From: an uncultured bacterium
GTDB taxonomy: Bacteria > Actinomycetota > Coriobacteriia > Coriobacteriales > Eggerthellaceae
Length of the DNA stretch: 9,325 nt
Assembly: GCA_937890835.1 (NCBI GenBank)
Contig: CALADF010000048.1
Coordinates: forward strand, 1-9,325
Direction of reading: 5' to 3'
Position numbers and translations under genes: made by a program. The stretch's first letter is position 1. Each line of letters starts with the position of its first letter. A model generated the notes under the pieces. That model made no database searches. It saw nothing but the letters and a program-made list of their open reading frames with translations, and was not told the DNA's origin. Of the stretch, positions 1-6,211 are shown piece by piece.

Positions 1-137
1 TAAGCAAGAAAGATTATAGGAAAAGTCCCAGTATCCAAAGCGGTCTAACACAACGCACACTCGGGACACCCGCATCGCCCCCAGCCGGTACGATCCCCCA
101 TAGCGAACCACCCGCCCCGTTACGAAAGAGCCTAGGC
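1..137. other. Upstream region of the ATP-grasp gene
   Basis: No coding region is recognisable here. A possible -10 (TACGAT, 89-94) has no convincing -35 partner, so no promoter is called. A purine-rich stretch (GAAAGAG, 123-129) sits about 8 bases before the ATG at 138 and is the likely, rather weak, ribosome binding site of the next gene. Confidence 0.4.
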
Positions 138-1073
138 ATGAAGACGACGATCCTGCTCCCCTGCTCGTACTTCGATCGCGACAAGCCGGATGACGTCTTC
201 GCCGCCGAGCACCGCGCCGTTCAAGACATGGCGGAGCTTGACGTCCGACTCTGCAACTTCGACGAGTTCGACGAGGGATCGAACCTGAAGCTGGACCGCC
301 CGGCAAACGAGCCAACCACCTGCATCTGGCGGGGCTGGATGATGACCCCGAAGCAGTACGCCCGCTTCCACAGGCAATGCGGGCGCCTCGGCCTCGGCCT
401 GATCACAAGCCCCGAGGCGTACGAGCTCATGCACTGCTTCCCGAACGCCTGCAAGCTCATCAACCCGGGCGACACGCCGCGCATGGTCGTTTTCGGCGAC
501 CGCATGTCGGCGGGGGTCGTCAACGGCGCCTTCGACGCGTTCATGATGAAGGACTTCGTGAAGTCCGTTAAGCAGACGGGGTTCCCACAGCGCATCGAGA
601 CGCCGCTCACCCAGGACGAATGCGACGAGCTGACAGAGGAGTTCATCAGATTGCGCGGGGACCCGTACACGGGCGGGATCGTCTGCAAGCAATACGTCGA
701 GCTGAAGCGGTACGCCATGCGAACCAACGAGTGGCGCGGATTCTACCTCGGAGGGCGGCTGCTGACCCTGTCAGGCAACTCCATGCAGCCCCCGACCTGC
801 CCGAAGCCTGCCGATGACCTGGTCGCGCGCATGGAGGGGTTCGCCAGTCCCTTCTACACCGTCGACTTCGGAGAGCTGGAAGACGGAACCTGGACGGTTT
901 TGGAAACCGGCGACGGGCAGGTGTCGGGGCTCGCCACGGAAATCACGCCCGAGGCCTTCTACGCAACGCTGACGGAAAGACTCGCAGCTGAAAAGCAACG
1001 CCAAAAATGCGCGATGTTATCTACGAAAACGAGACCGAGCACAGATCCCCTCTTGCGCAGCTCAAATGCTTAG
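138..1073 (+). CDS. ATP-grasp domain protein, R2K clade type
   Basis: This 311-residue protein resembles the stand-alone ATP-grasp proteins of the R2K clade (Pfam family 3, formerly DUF4343). These are predicted to ligate a carboxylate to an amine or other nucleophile using ATP; substrates are mostly unknown. The diagnostic part is the end of the fold, VLETGDGQVSGL at residues 254-265, where Glu256 and neighbours would bind Mg-ATP. Supporting segments are FMMKDFVKSVK (135-145) and VCKQYVELK (182-190), carrying candidate nucleotide-contacting lysines, and EWRGFYLGGRLL (198-209) with the candidate clade arginine. There is no signal peptide or membrane segment, so it should be cytosolic. About 25 residues after RLAAEKQRQK look unstructured and may be a strain-specific tail or the result of a late frameshift. 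No neighbour points to a pathway. The family call is fairly firm; the substrate is unknown. Confidence 0.8.
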   Translation: MKTTILLPCSYFDRDKPDDVFAAEHRAVQDMAELDVRLCNFDEFDEGSNLKLDRPANEPTTCIWRGWMMTPKQYARFHRQCGRLGLGLITSPEAYELMHCFPNACKLINPGDTPRMVVFGDRMSAGVVNGAFDAFMMKDFVKSVKQTGFPQRIETPLTQDECDELTEEFIRLRGDPYTGGIVCKQYVELKRYAMRTNEWRGFYLGGRLLTLSGNSMQPPTCPKPADDLVARMEGFASPFYTVDFGELEDGTWTVLETGDGQVSGLATEITPEAFYATLTERLAAEKQRQKCAMLSTKTRPSTDPLLRSSNA

Positions 1074-1140
1074 CCGGCGCCGTCGCAGCAGAAGCGTGAT
1101 AAGCAGAGGGTTCCGACGACGAAACAGCACGAAGCAACCT

Positions 1141-1170
1141 TTCGCCACATCAATTCGCCCATGCTACAAT
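1141..1170 (+). promoter_or_regulatory. Predicted promoter of the yjdF transcript
   Basis: A good -10 (TACAAT, 1165-1170) is preceded by TTCGCC (1141-1146) as a poor -35 at 18-base spacing. Transcription would start near 1176-1177, just at the first base-paired segment of the downstream riboswitch. That agreement is the main reason for the call. Confidence 0.5.
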
Positions 1171-1175
1171 GCGCC

Positions 1176-1295
1176 CATCAGAGATGAAAACACAGTCCCC
1201 GTCGGGTAGTCGTGGGCGTGCGGGAGTCCGCATCAGTAACCTGCCTCCTTGGTTGTCCCTTCTCTGCATGGTCATCTACACAAAGGAGGAAAACC
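1176..1295 (+). promoter_or_regulatory. yjdF riboswitch (azaaromatic-responsive RNA)
   Basis: This leader has the position and conserved sequence blocks of the yjdF motif RNA, which is reported to bind azaaromatic compounds and to control yjdF genes. Recognisable blocks are GGGTAGTCGTGGGCGT (1204-1219), a perfect hairpin TGCGG-GAGT-CCGCA (1219-1232), and CATCAGTAACCTGCC (1231-1245). A closing helix can form between CAGAGA (1179-1184) and TCTCTG (1261-1266). The expression platform is visible: CCTCCTT (1244-1250) is exactly complementary to AAGGAGG (1283-1289), the Shine-Dalgarno sequence of yjdF, so control is probably translational. An alternative pairing, AGATGA (1182-1187) with TCATCT (1272-1277), competes with the closing helix. 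The blocks are matched from memory of the family rather than by a covariance search. Confidence 0.85.
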
Positions 1296-1715
1296 ATGCA
1301 GATCAGCGTGTCGTCCACCCTGACCGTATATCACGACGGCCAGTTCTGGGTCGGGCTGGCGGAGCACGTCGAGGACGGAAGGTACGGCATCGCCCGCATC
1401 GTCTTCGGCGCGGAGCCCTCCGACGAGGAAATCCTGCAGTTCGTATTAAGCGAATGGGAGAAGCTCACGTTCTCCGGCGGCGAGCCCGCGGAGAAGCACG
1501 AGCCCGCGAAGAACCCCAAGCGACGCCTGCGCGAGGCATCGAGAACCCTCAAGCAGCCGGCGATGAGCACCAAGGCGCAGCTAGCGCTCGCGGAGCAGCG
1601 AGAAATGATGAAGCGAAAGTCGACCCACGCGAGAAGCCGACGCCGCGCGGAAGAGGCCGAGGCGCGCTTCGAGCAGCGGAAGCTGAAACGCAAGCAGAAG
1701 CATCGCGGGCATTGA
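1296..1715 (+). CDS. yjdF: YjdF family protein (DUF2992)
   Basis: The 139-residue product matches the YjdF family along its length. It has a compact N-terminal part with LTVYHDGQFWVGLAEHVEDG (9-28) and ARIVFGAEPSDEEILQFV (33-50), then a highly charged, probably coiled-coil C-terminus with PKRRLREASR (74-83), MSTKAQLAL (90-98) and the characteristic ending KRKQKHRGH. The biochemical role of the family is not established; because its genes follow an RNA that senses azaaromatic compounds, a role in handling such toxic or regulatory heteroaromatics has been proposed. The ATG at 1296 is chosen over the in-frame ATG at 1212 because a consensus site, AAAGGAGG (1282-1289), lies 6 bases before it and the earlier codon is inside the riboswitch. 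The length is slightly shorter than the roughly 160 residues I recall for the Bacillus protein. Confidence 0.92.
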   Translation: MQISVSSTLTVYHDGQFWVGLAEHVEDGRYGIARIVFGAEPSDEEILQFVLSEWEKLTFSGGEPAEKHEPAKNPKRRLREASRTLKQPAMSTKAQLALAEQREMMKRKSTHARSRRRAEEAEARFEQRKLKRKQKHRGH

Positions 1716-1755
1716 TCGGCGCAACGCTGACGCGGAGGCAACCGGCGCGGTTTCC

Positions 1756-1774
1756 CGCGTTCGGGCTCAACGCG
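1756..1774. terminator. Weak hairpin between convergent genes
   Basis: CGCGTT (1756-1761) pairs with AACGCG (1769-1774) around a 7-base loop between the convergent ends of yjdF and the GtrA gene. Neither strand shows a following T-run, so terminator activity is only possible. The rest of 1716-1829 shows partial GC-rich repeats but no gene. Confidence 0.2.
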
Positions 1775-1829
1775 AAACGTCGGCGCTGACGCGATGCGAA
1801 CGCAATCCGTCGTCGAATTCGCCCCGCCC

Positions 1830-2243
1830 TTACTTAAAGATAACCCATTTGCACAGGCAGAAACCCCAGATGCCTTGCATCGCCATGGTGATGAACTTCC
1901 CGATTGCCTCCGGGCAACCGAACGTTGCGGCCGCCCAGGCTATGAACCAGGTGCCGAACAGGAAGTTCCAAAGGTACAAGGCGACGAACATGGCCACGCT
2001 GCGCCAGAAGCTGCTCGCCGCCTTGAACGTGACGTTGCGATTCATGAGGAAGTTGAACGAGCCCGAGCATGCGACGGCGATTCCGTTTGCGACGCCCGTC
2101 GGCAAAGCGAGCTGCGCAAGCGCGAACACGCCGAACTCGACCACCGTCTGCGCGATGGACACGCCGTAGTACATGAACGCCTGACGAACGCCCAGAGCAA
2201 ACGATGATCGGCGGACTTGACCTTCCGCTTTATCGGTTTGCAC
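1830..2243 (-). CDS. GtrA-family membrane protein
   Basis: This 137-residue protein has four hydrophobic segments (about residues 24-46, 50-67, 80-106 and 112-134), the topology and size of the GtrA family. Members are integral membrane proteins thought to help move or use polyprenyl-phosphate-linked sugars in cell-surface polysaccharide, glycolipid or teichoic acid modification. Family marks are SGSFNFLMNRNVTF (60-73), after the second helix, and the basic-aromatic end KWVIFK. The start is GTG at 2243 (minus strand); AGGGAG lies only 3 bases upstream, which is tight, but no better in-frame ATG or GTG occurs before the first helix. No glycosyltransferase lies beside it here, although many family members have such a neighbour, so its sugar substrate cannot be guessed. 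It converges on yjdF. Confidence 0.9.
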   Translation of the reverse strand: MQTDKAEGQVRRSSFALGVRQAFMYYGVSIAQTVVEFGVFALAQLALPTGVANGIAVACSGSFNFLMNRNVTFKAASSFWRSVAMFVALYLWNFLFGTWFIAWAAATFGCPEAIGKFITMAMQGIWGFCLCKWVIFK

Positions 2244-2503
2244 GTTCTCCCTATGCGAAATCTTGGCTTTCAGTTGTAAAACACCTCAAAACGTTACCTT
2301 GTCCAGCGGGAATGCTTCGATCCAGAGGCCGCCTTCGGGACCTGCTCCCGCGCCGCCCTCAGCCCCAACGACCCTTGACGGGACCCGACAGTTGCCTCTT
2401 CGTCGAACACGCGAATGCAACGGCGAACGAACCCTGCTTTCGCGTTACGCCCCTTCGGCAAGGGCTTGCTTCCTCGCGCCCCGAGCGCCAACGCCATCTC
2501 GCA

Positions 2504-2546
2504 CATACGACGGAGGACGGTACCCCCGTATGAAAAACGTATTGTA
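2504..2546 (-). promoter_or_regulatory. Possible -10 box followed by a 5' hairpin
   Basis: On the minus strand TACAAT (complement of 2541-2546), in the context GGCTACAAT, resembles the -10 of yjdF. Bases expected at the transcript start can fold using CATACG and CGTATG (2527-2532 with 2504-2509). No matching -35 is apparent 16-18 bases upstream, so this is speculative. The first gene downstream is the GtrA gene. Confidence 0.2.
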
Positions 2547-2603
2547 GCCGTTCGGTCGGGCCTCCTTCGTTTATCACCGGCAATCGGTTCTCTTGGCGGC
2601 TTC

Positions 2604-2780
2604 TCAGCCGAATTTCGATTCGGTGACGAAGCGCCGCTTGCCGTCTATCACGCCGAAACCGCGTCGATGAGTTGAAGCCGCACGCAGATGCACGATCTGC
2701 GGCCGAGTCGCATACATTTCGAAGACCGCAGGTAGAAATGACCATCGGCGCGTTCGTAGGTTACGGCGGCTCCCTGATTG
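2604..2780 (-). pseudogene. Possible gene remnant, two overlapping frames
   Basis: Behind the macrodomain gene, one frame (about 2780-2720) reads NQGAAVTYERADGHFYLRSS. A second frame (ATG at 2717, TGA at 2604-2606, 37 codons) ends with GFGVIDGKRRFVTESKFG. Both pieces have a more natural composition than the other frames and could be joined by a single frameshift near 2718-2720. No family was recognised, no ribosome binding site fits, and chance cannot be excluded. Confidence 0.18.
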
Positions 2781-2855
2781 CGGATGCGCTGCTCAGGTAG
2801 GGCGGATCGCGCCGCGAATCGACTCGCCGCGTTCGGCACGCAATCGAACTTCGGC

Positions 2856-3671
2856 TCACCCCAGCAGCTCTCGATACAGCGCGAAGTCCTCATCGCCGAA
2901 CACATCGAAAATCACGCGTTCGAAAGAGCTTCCAGAATGCTCGTCAAGCCAGCTAACCACCGCGTTGACGGCAATCGGCGCGGCTTCTTCTTGCGGAAAG
3001 CCGAACACGCCCGTCGAAATGCAGCAAAACGCGATGGTTTTGCAGCCCAAATCGTTCGCCGCGACCAAGCAAGAGCGATAACAGCTCGCAAGCAACGCGC
3101 GATCCTCATCGTCGGTCGAGCCTTCGACGACAGGCCCGACCGTGTGGATGATGTGCCCGCTCGGAAGATTGAAGGCATCCGTCGCCTTCGCAGCACCCGA
3201 AGGCTCGGCATGCCCCTGCGCTTTCATCAGACGCGCGCACTCAAGACGCAGCTGCACGCCGGCAAAAGTGTGGATGGCGTTGTCGATGCAAAAATGCCCG
3301 GGCACGAAGCAACCCAGCATCTGAGAGTTCGCCGCGTTCACAATGGCATCGGCGCGAAGCGTGGTTATGTCGCCGCGCCAAAGGGCAAGCCGCTCATCCT
3401 TTGCCGCAGGCAAAACCTCACGCGCATCCGTGACGCCACGCCACGCGATAACGCCCTGCAACAGCTCGTCTTGCAATGACAGAAACTCCTCGCTCGCGGA
3501 ACAAGGCGGCCGCGTGTTCACAAGCGCGCGAAAAGTCTCCCACTGGGCAAGGGGGCTGGCAGGCACGTCCGCATCGAGCCCGCGCTCAAGGCACAGCATC
3601 TCGACGAGCTTCGGCAGGTTCTCCATCCCGGCGGGACCAACTCGTCCATCGGCGTTCTTCAAACCGGTCAC
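2856..3671 (-). CDS. Zinc-dependent macrodomain ADP-ribosyl hydrolase
   Basis: The 271-residue protein is a SirTM-linked zinc macrodomain, which removes ADP-ribose from proteins modified by the partner sirtuin. A helical N-terminal region (about 1-90) precedes the macro fold (about 95-271). It shows DAIVNAANSQMLGC (108-121), the zinc signature GC-x4-H-x-C formed by Cys121, His126 and Cys128 in LGCFVPGHFCIDNAIH, the segment LPSGHIIHTVGPV (169-181), and the phosphate-binding loop STGVFGFP (219-226). The GC/H/C motif separates this class from MacroD-type and ALC1-type hydrolases. It starts with GTG at 3671, sharing GTGA with the stop of the sirtuin gene; AGGAGG lies 5-6 bases before. This 4-base overlap indicates translational coupling and a common transcript. 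All expected motifs are present, so it should be active. The exact amino-acid linkage it cleaves cannot be read from sequence. Confidence 0.93.
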   Translation of the reverse strand: MTGLKNADGRVGPAGMENLPKLVEMLCLERGLDADVPASPLAQWETFRALVNTRPPCSASEEFLSLQDELLQGVIAWRGVTDAREVLPAAKDERLALWRGDITTLRADAIVNAANSQMLGCFVPGHFCIDNAIHTFAGVQLRLECARLMKAQGHAEPSGAAKATDAFNLPSGHIIHTVGPVVEGSTDDEDRALLASCYRSCLVAANDLGCKTIAFCCISTGVFGFPQEEAAPIAVNAVVSWLDEHSGSSFERVIFDVFGDEDFALYRELLG

Positions 3672-4582
3672 AGCCTCCTCATCCCCCTCAGCACTTCTGC
3701 AATGTCTGCATTCAGAAGAATCGAGCTATCGCGAAGCTCTTCGGGAACCCACGCCTCGCCCAAGTTCACGCACGCATATCGAGCATGGGCGTTCTGCGCG
3801 CACATTCCCCAGAACGGATACTTGATAATACCCGGCGTGTTGCCGCCCACGCCAAGCTCCAAAAACAAGACGCGCCGCCCGTCAAGCCGTGTGCGAAGAA
3901 AGTCCTCGTAGCGCCGGGCCGCTTCGTGCCACCCCGCGTCCTCCGCGAACGTGCCGTCAACCCGCAGGTTCATTGCGGCAGGACGCCCGCATCGGGGACA
4001 GCGAGGAACGAGCCGATCGGGCACCGACATAGTCGGCGGGGCGTCAACGCGCTCGAGCAGCTCGCCGTCCGCTGCGACGATGAATCCCTGCGCTTCAACC
4101 ATCTCCCGCACCGCCTGCTCGTTATCCCACGTCTCTCGGCAGCACGGGCCGGAGCACTGGAAAAGCCCGTAGTCGCCTTGGGTGTAGAACAGGCGGTCTT
4201 TCGGAAATCCCGATCGCTGGAAGCAATGGTCCACGTTGGTCGTCACGACGAAGAAATCCTTCTCCGAGACAAGTTCTCGTAAGTCGTCGTAAACATCGCC
4301 GGGAATAGGGGCGTATCGGTTGACCCAAACGAAGCGGCTCCAATACGCCCAATGCTCGCCGGAAGAACCGAAGGGGTAAAACCCGCCGGCGTACATATCG
4401 GAGAACCCGTGCCTTCGAGCGAAATCGCCGAAATACCGCTCGAAGCGCTCGCCGGCGTAAGCGTAGCCCGCCGAAGCCGAAAGTCCCGCCCCGGCGCCCA
4501 CGACAACCGCCTCGGCCTCGGCGAGCGCATCCGCAAGCGCTACTGCTTGCCCCTTCGCCCCATCGCCCATCGATTTCGACAT
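3668..4582 (-). CDS. Class M sirtuin (SirTM), protein ADP-ribosyltransferase
   Basis: This 304-residue protein belongs to the class M sirtuins, which transfer ADP-ribose from NAD+ to a partner protein rather than deacetylating lysine. Visible are the NAD-binding GAGAGLSASAG (29-39), TTNVDHCF (114-121), and LELGVGGNTPGIIKYPFW (241-258). A four-cysteine zinc site is formed by CSGPC (143-147) and CPRC (195-198). Where ordinary sirtuins have the catalytic His-Gly, this protein has QGDYG (135-139), the known SirTM deviation, arguing against deacetylation. The start is ATG 4582, preceded by GGAGAGG and GGGAAGAGG; an in-frame ATG at 4654 would give 24 extra residues but lies inside the upstream gene. 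It follows the ferredoxin-fusion gene by 8 bases and overlaps the macrodomain gene by 4. Unlike the described firmicute loci, no GcvH-like target or lipoate ligase gene is adjacent in this window. Confidence 0.93.
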   Translation of the reverse strand: MSKSMGDGAKGQAVALADALAEAEAVVVGAGAGLSASAGYAYAGERFERYFGDFARRHGFSDMYAGGFYPFGSSGEHWAYWSRFVWVNRYAPIPGDVYDDLRELVSEKDFFVVTTNVDHCFQRSGFPKDRLFYTQGDYGLFQCSGPCCRETWDNEQAVREMVEAQGFIVAADGELLERVDAPPTMSVPDRLVPRCPRCGRPAAMNLRVDGTFAEDAGWHEAARRYEDFLRTRLDGRRVLFLELGVGGNTPGIIKYPFWGMCAQNAHARYACVNLGEAWVPEELRDSSILLNADIAEVLRGMRRL

Positions 4583-4590
4583 CCTCTTCC

Positions 4591-5313
4591 CTACCTCTCC
4601 AGCCTTTTGCGCTCGATCGCATCCTCCGGGCACGCCTCTTGGCAGATGCCGCAATGCAGGCAGTGCTCCTGCTCTATTGCAAACGGAACGCCCGCTTCAA
4701 CACAGCCCTGCGGGCAGCGTGCGGCGCACGTTCCGCATCCGACGCAGCGATCGGTGATAACGAACGTTCGGACGGACCCGGCAGCAACTCCCGCCCCGCC
4801 CCCGGGCCCGAATGCGAAGGAGCGACGGAAGATGGGCTGCCGCCCCAAGTCGAAGTATTCGCCTTGCCCCGACGTAATGCAGAACACGTCGCAGATGTAG
4901 CGAGCATCGCCAGGGTATATCAGGTTCATCGACGGGTTCAACTCGAACATCGCGTCCACCAACGCATGCTGCAGCTCTGCGCCCTCGGGCCGAACCACCC
5001 GTCCGCGCAAGCGACACGTCCTGTAGTCCGAAGTCTGCCCCACAAGCGCCACATAGCCCTCGCGCACAACATCCCCGTGAAACGCCTTGCCCCTCGGAGC
5101 AAGAAAAAAGAGACTATCTTCGGTGACGGCCATCACGTCTATAACGCGAACGGAAGGCAGGCCGCTTTCGTCGACGGTGGCAAACGACACGTCCCGGATT
5201 GCCCGCAGAAAGCGCAGGCACCATGCAGCGTCCACCTCATCGGGACTCGGAACAGCATCAACCGGCACCCCTTCGCAAGCCTTGAAAGACCCCAGAAACT
5301 CTGAAACGTTCAT
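4591..5313 (-). CDS. PNPOx-like flavin domain fused to 2[4Fe-4S] ferredoxin
   Basis: The 240-residue protein has two parts. Residues 20-165 form a split-barrel of the pyridoxamine 5'-phosphate oxidase-like superfamily, which usually binds FMN: SFATVDESGLPSVRVIDVM (43-61), LFFLAPRGKAFHGDV (68-82) and a YVALVGQ strand (87-93). After a glycine-rich linker (169-180), residues 187-240 form a bacterial ferredoxin with two CxxCxxCxxxCP motifs, at Cys190/193/196/200 and Cys218/221/224/228, each suited to one [4Fe-4S] cluster. It probably moves electrons between iron-sulfur clusters and flavin in the cytosol; the substrate is unknown. ATG 5313 is chosen because the longer reading from 5376 adds a low-complexity extension across a hairpin. 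A weak GGGGGG site precedes it. Its stop is 8 bases before the SirTM start, which suggests it takes part in the ADP-ribosylation system as partner or target (inference). Confidence 0.88.
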   Translation of the reverse strand: MNVSEFLGSFKACEGVPVDAVPSPDEVDAAWCLRFLRAIRDVSFATVDESGLPSVRVIDVMAVTEDSLFFLAPRGKAFHGDVVREGYVALVGQTSDYRTCRLRGRVVRPEGAELQHALVDAMFELNPSMNLIYPGDARYICDVFCITSGQGEYFDLGRQPIFRRSFAFGPGGGAGVAAGSVRTFVITDRCVGCGTCAARCPQGCVEAGVPFAIEQEHCLHCGICQEACPEDAIERKRLER

Positions 5314-5362
5314 AACGGCATCCCCCCCGCGCCCGAACCTGACTTTCCCCACGCCTCGGCGC

Positions 5363-5394
5363 GGCCCCGCCTGCACCCAAAGACAGGCAGGGCC
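5363..5394 (-). other. Strong hairpin in the minus-strand transcript
   Basis: In the minus-strand RNA, GGCCCTGCCTG (5394-5384) pairs over all 11 positions, with one G-U, to CAGGCGGGGCC (5373-5363), around a 10-base loop. On the plus strand the wobble position becomes a C/A mismatch, so the structure favours minus-strand transcription. It lies in the 97-base gap between the MBL-fold gene and the PNPOx-ferredoxin gene. There is no T-run after it, so it is more likely an attenuating, processing or stabilising element than a full terminator. Confidence 0.5.
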
Positions 5395-5410
5395 CGAAAA
5401 TCTCCTCTGC

Positions 5411-6211
5411 CTACGCTCCGAAAAAGAACCCGCAGGTCATATCCAGATAATTCTCGCCGGCATACTCCGGATAGCGCTCTTGCACCGCGGCTTTGAACGC
5501 GGAAGCGTCGGCGCTTTGCTCGGCGATCCGCTTCAACTCCTCCAGATAGTCGATCTTAACCTGCGCGTCCTTCAGGCCCTCGGGAGTGTAATGGCTCGTC
5601 AGCACAAGATCGATGCCCTTGTCCTGATAGCCTTTCAGCTGGGCGATGACGGCATCGGCATGGCCCGCGCCCGCCACGATGGAGTGGCAATCATGCCCGA
5701 GCATGTGCGTGTAGACGACGTTAAGCTCGGGAATCTCAATGTCGAAAGCGTCGCTGTTGCGCACGATGCCCATCTTCACGCCGGCAAGTTCAAGCTCGTC
5801 CCCCTCGATGAAGCGAACATCCGTGGGGATTGACGCGTCAAAGGCATCGCCGAATGCGGCGGCGAACCCGTCGATCAGGGCCTTACCGCCGCCGGCACGA
5901 CCGTACTCGTCGGCCTCCTTCGTGACGTACACAGGCACGCCGGGCAGAAAGCTCGCCCCCGCCATGTGGTACGCGGCGACGATGCCCTCGATCTCGATGC
6001 CTTGCTCCGCGATATAACGGCTCAGCTCCTCGATGTTCGCGAAGAAGGGCGGGTATTCGATAACGAAGCCCTTGCCGGCTTTCTCGACGACGAACACCTC
6101 GTCGTCGATGAGATCGTTCGTCTGATAGGCGTGAAGCTTCGCGGTGCCGAAATCATAGACGCTGACGGAGCCCGTCGTAAGCTCAACGGTCGTGCATTCG
6201 GTCTTCTTCAT
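5411..6211 (-). CDS. Metallo-beta-lactamase-fold protein with degenerate metal motif
   Basis: The 266-residue protein has the strand and helix pattern of an MBL-fold hydrolase: GFVIEYPPFFANIEELSRYI (48-67), GIEIEGIVAAYHMAGASFLPGVPVYV (71-96, matching the strand before the HxHxDH motif and the following strand), HMLGHDCHSIVAG (169-181, in the place of the usual GHTPGS region) and LTSHYTP (204-210). The canonical HxHxDH motif is replaced by YHMAGAS (81-87), so a standard two-zinc site is unlikely; His169, His173, His176 and His207 could still bind a metal. Activity is unknown. The start is ATG 6211 with AAAGGA 8-9 bases upstream; a TTG at 6232 lies on that site and is rejected. It is divergent from the HxlR regulator and first of a four-gene minus-strand series, so it is probably the regulator's main target. 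Confidence 0.75.
   Translation of the reverse strand: MKKTECTTVELTTGSVSVYDFGTAKLHAYQTNDLIDDEVFVVEKAGKGFVIEYPPFFANIEELSRYIAEQGIEIEGIVAAYHMAGASFLPGVPVYVTKEADEYGRAGGGKALIDGFAAAFGDAFDASIPTDVRFIEGDELELAGVKMGIVRNSDAFDIEIPELNVVYTHMLGHDCHSIVAGAGHADAVIAQLKGYQDKGIDLVLTSHYTPEGLKDAQVKIDYLEELKRIAEQSADASAFKAAVQERYPEYAGENYLDMTCGFFFGA

Larger units (their letters stand above)
2244..2855. other. Roughly 600-base intergenic region without a clear gene
   Basis: Open frames occur on both strands, as expected at this GC content, but none has a good ribosome binding site, a recognisable motif and a natural amino-acid composition together. It contains a possible minus-strand promoter and hairpin at 2504-2546 and a possible gene remnant at 2604-2780, listed separately. 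If that promoter is real, the GtrA gene would carry a leader of about 290 bases. I recognise no known riboswitch or structural RNA in it, and no tRNA. Confidence 0.5.

Noticed and set aside
1169..1789. 206-codon plus-strand frame overlapping yjdF
   Set aside because: Different frame from the recognised YjdF protein, arginine-rich, and starts inside the riboswitch.
2359..2745. 128-codon minus-strand open frame in the intergenic region
   Set aside because: Arginine- and serine-rich composition typical of a GC-driven random frame, no ribosome binding site and no recognisable motif.
2778..3479. 233-codon plus-strand frame opposite the macrodomain gene
   Set aside because: Antisense shadow of a gene with unambiguous catalytic motifs; composition is arginine/alanine-rich.
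3476..4282. 268-codon plus-strand frame opposite the sirtuin gene
   Set aside because: Antisense shadow; the sirtuin motifs on the other strand are decisive.
4583..4654. Longer sirtuin start at 4654
   Set aside because: It would overlap the upstream gene by more than 60 bases; ATG 4582 has purine-rich binding sequence and fits family length.
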